A stretch of 11,284 nucleotides of DNA from CAG-390 sp051867815 (lineage in GTDB: Bacteria; Bacillota; Clostridia; Oscillospirales; CAG-272): assembly GCA_051867815.1 (NCBI GenBank), contig JBJDZD010000070.1:1-11284 (forward strand). Reading direction: 5' to 3'. The notes under the pieces were generated by a model, which was given only the letters and a program-made list of their open reading frames with translations, had not been told where the DNA came from and made no database searches. Positions 6,343 through 11,284 of this stretch are shown here, one piece after another. Both the position numbers and the translations under genes were made by a program. Numbering within the stretch: position 1 is the stretch's first letter; each line of letters begins with the position of its first letter.

Positions 6343-7863
6343 TTAATTGTTTTCAAAAATATTCGATAAGAACGTATCAAACAGCGGAATCCAGTTTGAG
6401 TTAATGTTTCCTGCACCGAATCCGTGGGGCTGTCCCTCAAAGACGTGCGATTCCACAGTTACACCTGCCTGTCTTACTGCCTCCACGTTCTGATTGAACT
6501 GACTGTAAAACGGGTCGCGCGTCCCGTATGCGTAAAACGTAGGAGGTAGATTGCCCTGACGCAGAGTTTCCACATTGTTGTTGGATACGGAAAGTCTGCC
6601 GTAGAACGAGTAAATATGGCCGACCGCCGCCACATCGGCATTCACGCTGTCAAGCTCATCGGGAATATAATTGCGGTCTAACTGCGTGGGCGAAACGTTG
6701 CCTTTCCAATTCAGCGCGTGTTCTCCGCAAAGAATTCCTCCGGCAGAGAACCCGACGATTGCAATATCATTTTCATCTATACCGTAATCTTCCGCATGAT
6801 AACGAACGTATCTGACCGCCCGTGCAAGGTCAAGTGCGCTCTCCGCTTGGGAATAAGGACTCAATCTGTAACTTACGATAAAGCACTGATAACCGAGTGC
6901 TGATAGTTTTTCCGCAACGGGATAACCTTCGTTTGACATACTTTTGAACGAGAAAGCTCCACCCGGGCAGATCAGAACCGCGCCCTTAATTTTTCCCTGT
7001 GCGGGATATGTAAGGATATGCGGACGGAAATCAGCGGGGTCGTTGCTGTTAAGATTTCCGCGCCATGCGGGAATCTTATCGTCGTCCCAAAGATAGATCG
7101 TCTGTCTTTCGGTCGGCGTAGGCGCGGTGATATCCGCTTTCGGCGAAAAATCAATCGTATCAAGATATGCGTCTATTTCCGCCTCGTTGCTTGCTCGCGT
7201 AAATAAACCTTCGTGTACGTTAGCATCCACGGCACATCCGCGCACAAACCCCATAGAAGTTTCAAACTGTTCGACGTTCATCGAAGCGGACTGCGAAAAC
7301 GGATAAATATCCTTATCCGCCAGATTGTTGCTCTCCAAAAACGTTCCGATAATCATCGGTGCCGTCCACCACCAGATCGGATAACCGATAAATATAACGT
7401 CGTACTTTGATACGTCTATCGGATTTTTGATGGCGGGACGGGCGTTATTGTCGCGTTCTTCCAGCGCAACTTCCGTGCATTTTGTGTAATCGGTCGCATA
7501 AGGTGTTTCCGGCTCGATTTCATATAGATCTCCGCCGGTTTTTTCGGCGATATACTCCGCCATTCGCTCGGTATTTCCCGAACTCGACCATGAAAAATAG
7601 GCGACAAGGACATGAACGCTTGACGGGATGTCCGGCGTTTCTATGGGAGGTTCAGTTGATTCCGATGGATTTTCAGTTGTATCCGTTGGTTTTTCTGTTG
7701 TGTCCGATGGAGCATTGGGTGTTTCCGACGGCTTGTCTGTCACATCCGATGTATGATCTGTTGGCGGCAGATCCGAATTTATGTTATTATTACAAGCTGA
7801 TGTTGAGAGCAGGATCAAAAAAGCAGTTATGAAACACATCAGCTTTCTGAATGTTTTCTTCAT
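6343..7863 (-). CDS. Lipoprotein fusion: flavodoxin domain plus alpha/beta hydrolase
   Basis: A 506-residue exported protein, numbered from ATG 7863. The signal peptide ends TSAC (Cys24). A Pro/Thr/Glu-rich linker of about 55 residues is built from 7-residue repeats. A flavodoxin_4 domain (84-238) has the phosphate loop SWSSSGNT, the segment EIEPETPY and IGYPIWWWTAPM. After a short joint, an acylaminoacyl-peptidase/BD-FAE-like hydrolase domain (about 250-506) has an oxyanion segment CPGGAFS, the nucleophile elbow GFSAGG (Ser373), Asp450 in GTRDPF and His480 in QPHGFG, a complete Ser-Asp-His triad. The start at 7863 is chosen because GGAGG lies six bases upstream; the ATG at 7869 directly touches the GGAGG. 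The domain pair suggests coupled redox and ester cleavage at the cell surface. No frameshift is needed, so the fusion is not an artefact of merged ORFs. Confidence 0.9.
   Translation of the reverse strand: MKKTFRKLMCFITAFLILLSTSACNNNINSDLPPTDHTSDVTDKPSETPNAPSDTTEKPTDTTENPSESTEPPIETPDIPSSVHVLVAYFSWSSSGNTERMAEYIAEKTGGDLYEIEPETPYATDYTKCTEVALEERDNNARPAIKNPIDVSKYDVIFIGYPIWWWTAPMIIGTFLESNNLADKDIYPFSQSASMNVEQFETSMGFVRGCAVDANVHEGLFTRASNEAEIDAYLDTIDFSPKADITAPTPTERQTIYLWDDDKIPAWRGNLNSNDPADFRPHILTYPAQGKIKGAVLICPGGAFSFKSMSNEGYPVAEKLSALGYQCFIVSYRLSPYSQAESALDLARAVRYVRYHAEDYGIDENDIAIVGFSAGGILCGEHALNWKGNVSPTQLDRNYIPDELDSVNADVAAVGHIYSFYGRLSVSNNNVETLRQGNLPPTFYAYGTRDPFYSQFNQNVEAVRQAGVTVESHVFEGQPHGFGAGNINSNWIPLFDTFLSNIFENN
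7661..7765. repeat. Five imperfect 21-bp tandem repeats encoding a Pro/Thr linker
   Basis: Units start at 7661, 7682, 7703, 7724 and 7745, each beginning TCCG on the + strand. On the coding strand they give a degenerate 7-residue unit (for example EKPTDTT, ENPSEST, NAPSDTT). They form the spacer between the lipid anchor and the flavodoxin domain and could change in length by slippage. Confidence 0.75.
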
Positions 7864-7901
7864 ATTCATCCTCCGTAGTGTATACTCCTTTCGGATTGGC
7901 T

Positions 7902-8582
7902 TCAGGAGTTCTTCTCAAAGCCGAGCGATCTTACCCACTCGGCAATTTCCCCTTCCGCATCCTGAATGTGATTTCTTGAAATGGAAAGACCGTTCAACAC
8001 TTCTGCGTCAGGTTCCAATCTTCTTATTGTAGAAATCGTATTGGAAAAACCGCTTCCGCCGTGTGTATTAAAGGGAATGATCGTCTTTCCCGAAAAATCA
8101 TAAGTATCAAAAAACGTATAAAGGATCATGGGCATATCGCTCCACCAATTCGGGTAGCCGACAAATACCGTATCGTATTCGTCGAAGTTCTCTATTTCAC
8201 CGACAAATGCAGGGCGCGCGCCGTTTCTTTGTTCATCCCTCGCCAAATCGACAAGCGCGTCGTGATCAGTGGGATAGGGCGTTTCGGGGACGATACGGAA
8301 AATGTTTGCGCCCGTATTCTCCTGAATGACGTATGCCATATACTGTGTATTACCCAGCGTCTGACCGTCGATTACAACCGTGCTGTTGTCCACATTGTCG
8401 GGCATGGAGAAATAGACAACGAGTGTTTTACTTTCCGTATTCGTCGGTCTGTCCGTATCAGGCGTAATATCGGGCACTGTGCTGTTTCCCGTATTGCACG
8501 CGGACAAGGAAACAAGAACAATTGCAATCGCGCAAAACAGGATCGAAAAACGAGGAAATATATTCTTAAGTAACTCTGACAT
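7902..8582 (-). CDS. Exported lipoprotein flavodoxin with extended phosphate loop
   Basis: A 226-residue protein. The signal peptide ends in lipobox LSAC (Cys29), followed by a short Thr/Asp/Pro linker. The flavodoxin_4 domain covers 52-222: the strand TLVVYFSM, then a loop to GNT (77-79) about 15 residues longer than the SWSGNT of the other two copies, then FRIVPETPYPTDHDALV, VGYPNWWSDMPM (141-152), GKTIIPFNTHGGSGFS (165-180) and SISRN. The long loop is known in one branch of this family. It should bind FMN on the outer face of the membrane. ATG 8582 follows GGAGAG and lies 19 nt after the flavin reductase-type gene; the fusion gene starts 38 nt downstream. Its electron donor and acceptor are unknown. 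Confidence 0.9.
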   Translation of the reverse strand: MSELLKNIFPRFSILFCAIAIVLVSLSACNTGNSTVPDITPDTDRPTNTESKTLVVYFSMPDNVDNSTVVIDGQTLGNTQYMAYVIQENTGANIFRIVPETPYPTDHDALVDLARDEQRNGARPAFVGEIENFDEYDTVFVGYPNWWSDMPMILYTFFDTYDFSGKTIIPFNTHGGSGFSNTISTIRRLEPDAEVLNGLSISRNHIQDAEGEIAEWVRSLGFEKNS

Positions 8583-8601
8583 TTTGCACTCTCCAAAACG
8601 A

Positions 8602-9159
8602 TTATTTTAGTTTTGTTCCGTCAGAGAAAGCGTTTCCAACCTGCTCTCCGAAAGCAATATATTTATTATTAACCGGGTCGAATGAAACGGGACGGAATTT
8701 TGACGGATCGATCTTGCCGTTTTCTCCGAGTACGCTCTCATCCGCGCTTACATTTATGATCTTGCCGATGATCAGTCCGTCAGCCGTCGTTTTAACATAT
8801 TCGCATTCCAAAGCCATCGGAAGCTCGTTAATGACAGGGGCATCCACAAATTGGCTCTTAGTCTGCGTGAACCCGGCTTTTGCAAATTTGGCAGGTTCGT
8901 TATTTGCGGAAACGAGTCCGACATAATCCTCCGCAACCACATGAACCGCATCTCCGACACTTACGGTAAATGCCTTGCGATTCAAAATGTTCTCTGTGGT
9001 TTTATGCGATGCAGACAGGCAAAGGCCGATATATCCTCTGTCAACGATTCCACACCACGCCGCGTTCATCGCGTCGGGGTTGCAGTTTTCGTCATAGGTT
9101 GCAATGATCAGGACGGGCATCGGATAAAGCCACGTCTGCGCTCCGAAATTTTTTCTCAT
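8602..9159 (-). CDS. Flavin reductase family protein
   Basis: A 185-residue cytoplasmic protein of the flavin reductase-like, FMN-binding split-barrel family. AWLYPMPV-like residues 9-16 (TWLYPMPV), TYDENCNPDAMNAAWCGIV (21-39) and SASHKTTENI (49-58) are the usual FMN-contact elements, and the closing EQVGNAF belongs to the family C-terminus. Such proteins hold FMN and pass electrons from NAD(P)H to free flavin or a partner. ATG 9159 follows AAGGAGG with seven or eight bases of spacing; an in-frame ATG at 9183 would overlap the AKR gene and has no site. It lies 17 nt after the AKR stop, with its ribosome site partly in that gene's end. A role in supplying reduced flavin to the operon's flavoproteins is inference. 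Confidence 0.9.
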   Translation of the reverse strand: MRKNFGAQTWLYPMPVLIIATYDENCNPDAMNAAWCGIVDRGYIGLCLSASHKTTENILNRKAFTVSVGDAVHVVAEDYVGLVSANNEPAKFAKAGFTQTKSQFVDAPVINELPMALECEYVKTTADGLIIGKIINVSADESVLGENGKIDPSKFRPVSFDPVNNKYIAFGEQVGNAFSDGTKLK

Positions 9160-9176
9160 ATTTTTATCCTCCTTGA

Positions 9177-10064
9177 TCACCAATTCTTTTTATCTTTTCT
9201 GTGGTCGTTGTTGTGCTTGCGTTCTTCCACCATCTTTACGAACCATTCGACCATATTCGGGTCGGTGTGGGAGAAGAATGAACTCTGTTTTTTATCGAGG
9301 CTTGCCATGATTGCCATATCTTCAGCGGAAAGCTCGAAGTCGAACACGTTGAAATTCTCCGCCATTCTTTCGATATGCGTAGATTTCGGAATGATTACGA
9401 TGCCTCTCTGCAACTCCCAACGCAGAATGACCTGCGCCACCGTTTTATTGTACTTCGCCGCGATCTTTGCAATGGTTTCGTTTGTAAATAAGCCACCTCT
9501 GCCTTCGCCGAACGGTGCCCACGCTTCGATCTGTACGCCGTACTTTTCCATCCATTTCTGCGCCTCGGTCTGCTGATTGAACGGATGCGTTTCCACCTGA
9601 TTGACCATAGGCTTGATGCGCGCGAAAGAACAAAGGTCGACCATTCTGTCGGGATAGAAATTGGAAATGCCGATTGCGCGGAGTTTGCCCTCCGCATACA
9701 GCTCTTCCAAAGCGCGCCACGCTCCGTAGTAGTCGGCAAACGGCTGATGCAGAAGCATCAGGTCGATATAGTCGGTCTGCATTTTCCGAAGCGATTCGTA
9801 AACCGATTTTTTCGTTTCCTCATATCCGTAATGCTCGATCCAAACCTTGCTTGTGATGAAAAGCTCCTTGCGCGGTATGCCTGATTTTACGATAGCGTTT
9901 CCAACCTCTTCCTCGTTAAAATAACTCTGCGCCGTGTCGATATGGCGATACCCGACTTTTAGTGCGTCGAGAACGCACCGTTCACATTCTTCCTTGCTCA
10001 CCTGATACACGCCGTAACCGAGCTGCGGCATTTTTACCCCGTTTGATAAAGTTACATACTGCAT
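9177..10064 (-). CDS. Aldo/keto reductase (AKR5, 2,5-diketo-D-gluconate reductase-like)
   Basis: A 295-residue NADPH-dependent aldehyde/ketone reductase with TIM-barrel fold. The tetrad Asp43, Tyr48 (DTAQSY), Lys73 (TSKVW) and His106 (LLHQPF) is intact. GISNFYPDRM, VNQVETHPFNQQ and the NADPH-binding IIPKSTHIERMAEN are typical of the AKR5/DkgA group, which reduces methylglyoxal, diketogluconate and other small carbonyls. The C-terminus ends in an unusual run of His, Asp, Lys and Asn (residues 283-295). ATG 10064 is preceded by GGAGG. It is the first gene of the long minus-strand unit, just after a likely promoter, and follows the regulator gene by 116 nt. It is the most likely direct target of the LysR protein. 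Confidence 0.94.
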   Translation of the reverse strand: MQYVTLSNGVKMPQLGYGVYQVSKEECERCVLDALKVGYRHIDTAQSYFNEEEVGNAIVKSGIPRKELFITSKVWIEHYGYEETKKSVYESLRKMQTDYIDLMLLHQPFADYYGAWRALEELYAEGKLRAIGISNFYPDRMVDLCSFARIKPMVNQVETHPFNQQTEAQKWMEKYGVQIEAWAPFGEGRGGLFTNETIAKIAAKYNKTVAQVILRWELQRGIVIIPKSTHIERMAENFNVFDFELSAEDMAIMASLDKKQSSFFSHTDPNMVEWFVKMVEERKHNNDHRKDKKNW

Positions 10065-10094
10065 TTTAAGTACCTCCGTATTTTGGATGATAAT

Positions 10095-10105
10095 ATTGTA
10101 GCATA
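10095..10105 (-). promoter_or_regulatory. Likely extended -10 promoter of the long operon
   Basis: On the minus strand TATGC is followed by TACAAT (-10 at 10100-10095), an extended -10 with one mismatch from TATAAT. A -35 at 17 nt would be the weak TTCCCT, so activation by a regulator is plausible. A TGATCA palindrome (10110-10115) lies in the spacer. The position is about 30 nt upstream of the AKR start codon. Confidence 0.5.
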
Positions 10106-10160
10106 CGGCTGATCATAAGGGAAGTACAACTTGGTTCATCGTATCAATTAAAAGTTTACG

Positions 10161-10193
10161 CAAAAAAAGAAAGCCCGGATTTATTTCCGAGCT
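10161..10193 (-). terminator. Rho-independent terminator of the LysR gene
   Basis: On the minus strand AGCTCGGA and TCCGGGCT form an 8-bp stem (one G-T pair) around the loop AATAAA, followed by TTTCTTTTTTTG. The loop contains the LysR stop codon TAA, so the stem starts within the last codons of the gene. It should end most LysR transcripts before the AKR operon. Confidence 0.8.
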
Positions 10194-11071
10194 ACCTTTT
10201 GCACAATATCTATAAATTTTTTTACTTGTCTTGATGGGGATGGAGAATAGAATATTCCGAAGGGTATCTTATGCGTCCAATCGGTTGGCACAAGTTTTAA
10301 TAGCGGATGCACATCTTCCCAACCCTCAGCCGTAATGATGGGAATATTCTCTTTCACGGCTTGATTGTACGCGTTGATATTGAACATCGAAAAATCTTCA
10401 ATCGTCACACCATTTACCGTCAGTTCTTCTCGCAGTGCGTCAATATAAGTGTTCCAGCCCTTCCGTATCACCATAACCCTGTGATTTTTAAGGTCGCCAA
10501 GCCCGATTCTGTCTTTTTTACCAAGCGGATGATTGATAGGAACTGCCAACAAAATCCGTTTATCATATAAATGTGCAGCCAAACAGCCTCTTTCATTCAG
10601 GAAATCATCATCGTAAAGACCCGCAACAATATCAATATGTTTTCCGAGATTGCGGAGAATTTCAACCGAGTTTACGGGATTGTTTTCAAACGGGATCAGC
10701 TCGATCTTGAGATTTTTATCGTACAAATGAATTTCGTCCCAAATATCGAGCAGAAATTTTGCAGGCGTCATAATGGAAGTGCCGATGCGGATCGTCTGAT
10801 TCTTTTCTTTGTTTTCTATTTCTCTTGCCTTTTCGATAGCACGAGCGGAATAATCCATCAAATATTTTGCATCCTGCAACAGACTTTTACCCGATTCGGT
10901 GAGTTGCAAACCGTGATTCGTCCGTAAAAACAGGGAAATTCCGAGTCGCTTCTCAAGCGAATTGATCTGTTTCATGACAGCCGTGGATGAAATAAACAGC
11001 GTTTCGGCGGCTTTGGTAAAACTGCCGCTGTCTGCAACGGCTATAAACGTTTCGAGCTGTGGATTATACAA
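10181..11071 (-). CDS. LysR-type transcriptional regulator
   Basis: A 296-residue regulator. The winged helix-turn-helix is at residues 1-60 (recognition region FTKAAETLFISSTAVMKQI, then RLGISLFLRTNHGLQLTESG), followed by the linker helix (60-88) and a periplasmic-binding-like effector domain (92-290). The start is chosen at TTG 11071, because AAGGAGG at 11086-11080 lies eight bases upstream; a GTG at 11080 overlaps that site and is too close to use it. It is transcribed in the same direction as the AKR operon, not divergently from it, and is divergent from the + strand gene at 11244. It probably activates the AKR-led operon in response to a small electrophile or aromatic molecule; the ligand is not predictable. 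A terminator lies at its 3' end. Confidence 0.92.
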   Translation of the reverse strand: MYNPQLETFIAVADSGSFTKAAETLFISSTAVMKQINSLEKRLGISLFLRTNHGLQLTESGKSLLQDAKYLMDYSARAIEKAREIENKEKNQTIRIGTSIMTPAKFLLDIWDEIHLYDKNLKIELIPFENNPVNSVEILRNLGKHIDIVAGLYDDDFLNERGCLAAHLYDKRILLAVPINHPLGKKDRIGLGDLKNHRVMVIRKGWNTYIDALREELTVNGVTIEDFSMFNINAYNQAVKENIPIITAEGWEDVHPLLKLVPTDWTHKIPFGIFYSPSPSRQVKKFIDIVQKVARK

Positions 11072-11079
11072 ATGAAGCA

Positions 11080-11086
11080 CCTCCTT
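11080..11086 (-). promoter_or_regulatory. Ribosome binding site that decides a TTG start
   Basis: AAGGAGG on the minus strand, eight bases before TTG (11071-11069). The GTG at 11080-11078 shares its first G with this site, so TTG is the only nearby start at normal distance; no in-frame ATG is close. Confidence 0.75.
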
Positions 11087-11112
11087 TATGGCATCAACTT
11101 TCGGTTATTGCT

Positions 11113-11141
11113 ATTATACCATAAAACGATGTTGTTGGCAA
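11113..11141 (-). promoter_or_regulatory. Promoter of the LysR gene
   Basis: On the minus strand TTGCCA (-35, 11141-11136), a 17-nt spacer and TATAAT (-10, 11118-11113), with TGG just before the -10 (extended type). A near-consensus sigma-A promoter about 40 nt upstream of the start codon. A TTGGCAA word on the + strand overlaps the -35. Confidence 0.8.
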
Positions 11142-11183
11142 TATATTATCGTCTGATTTTGAAATTCTGCTGCTCAAAATATA

Positions 11184-11212
11184 TTTACTTTTGGCAAAAA
11201 ATAGTGTATAAT
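11184..11212 (+). promoter_or_regulatory. Promoter of the + strand gene at 11244
   Basis: TTTACT (-35, 11184-11189), 17-nt spacer, TATAAT (-10, 11207-11212). It faces away from the LysR promoter and lies about 30 nt before the start codon. The spacer holds a second TTGGCAA word (11191-11197). Confidence 0.65.
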
Positions 11213-11243
11213 ATTTTCACAACCCACCGAAAGGAGCCCAACC

Positions 11244-11284
11244 ATGCCGATCACCGACGAAGAATTAAAAGCCATATTCCGTGC
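11244..11284 (+). CDS. Start of an unidentified protein, cut by the window edge
   Basis: ATG at 11244 follows AAGGAG (11231-11236) at seven bases and a good sigma-A promoter. Only 13 full codons are visible (MPITDEELKAIFR), reading open to the edge. This is too short to assign a family. It is divergent from the LysR gene and is the only supported + strand gene here. Confidence 0.6.
   Translation, partial: MPITDEELKAIFR

Noticed and set aside
6343..7863. Frameshift or merged ORF as the source of the flavodoxin-hydrolase fusion
   Set aside because: One uninterrupted frame with even codon use, a plausible inter-domain joint near residues 238-250, and no ribosome site or start at the hydrolase boundary.
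8061..8573. 170-codon open frame on the + strand
   Set aside because: Antisense shadow of the lipoprotein flavodoxin; rich in Arg/Ile with no family signature.
8851..9576. 241-codon open frame on the + strand
   Set aside because: It lies antisense to the flavin reductase-type and AKR genes, both of which have clear family motifs and ribosome sites; its translation shows no recognisable domain and it has no good ribosome site.
11072..11080. GTG start three codons upstream for the LysR gene
   Set aside because: The GTG begins within the AAGGAGG ribosome site, leaving no spacer; the TTG at 11071 has an eight-base spacer.
1..11284. tRNA, rRNA, CRISPR array, transposase or phage genes
   Set aside because: No regularly spaced direct repeats with spacers, no cloverleaf or conserved rRNA segments noticed, and no transposase or integrase motifs in any frame.

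Overview
The window looks like a chromosomal piece of a Gram-positive anaerobe of the Bacillota, probably class Clostridia, and probably from a metagenome or draft assembly. The reasons are strong AAGGAGG-type ribosome binding sites at short spacing, a TTG start, many Sec/lipobox lipoproteins with low-complexity Ser/Thr/Pro linkers, Clostridia-type flavodoxin_4 and cyclophilin-like families, and a 100-N scaffold gap. Species cannot be told from the sequence.

Layout, in the direction of transcription (right to left). At the far right, a + strand gene starts at 11244 and runs out of the window. Divergent from it is a LysR-type regulator (11071 to 10181, TTG start) with a near-consensus promoter and a Rho-independent terminator that overlaps its stop codon. 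After that, eleven genes on the minus strand follow with gaps of 14-47 nt or overlaps: aldo/keto reductase (AKR5-like), flavin reductase-type FMN protein, lipoprotein flavodoxin, a lipoprotein flavodoxin fused to an alpha/beta hydrolase, an FMN reductase with an Isf-like cysteine motif, a cyclophilin-like lipoprotein, a small cupin, a DUF4405-type membrane protein with two H-x13-H pairs, a third lipoprotein flavodoxin, a second aldo/keto reductase and a RibD-C/DHFR-like reductase. The last four (4545 to 1556) are joined by a short gap and then three overlaps. A 123-nt gap with interleaved inverted repeats separates these from two lipoprotein esterases, the second cut by the left edge.

How they may work together (inference). 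Cytoplasmic members (two AKRs, RibD-like reductase, Isf-like flavoprotein, cupin, flavin reductase-type protein) are NAD(P)H/flavin redox enzymes of the kind induced by reactive carbonyls or aromatics. Outside the membrane the operon would place three flavodoxin domains, a cyclophilin-like protein and up to three serine hydrolases, all lipid-anchored. The multi-His membrane protein encoded in the middle is a candidate to carry electrons across the membrane to these exported flavodoxins. This would be an extracytoplasmic flavin redox module coupled to ester cleavage, and it is the most interesting hypothesis here.

Assembly note: the 100 Ns at 4776-4875 are flanked by exact 55-bp copies of the same sequence. 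Collapsing one copy and the Ns restores an intact 135-residue cupin gene, so the gap is almost certainly an unmerged contig overlap and not missing DNA.
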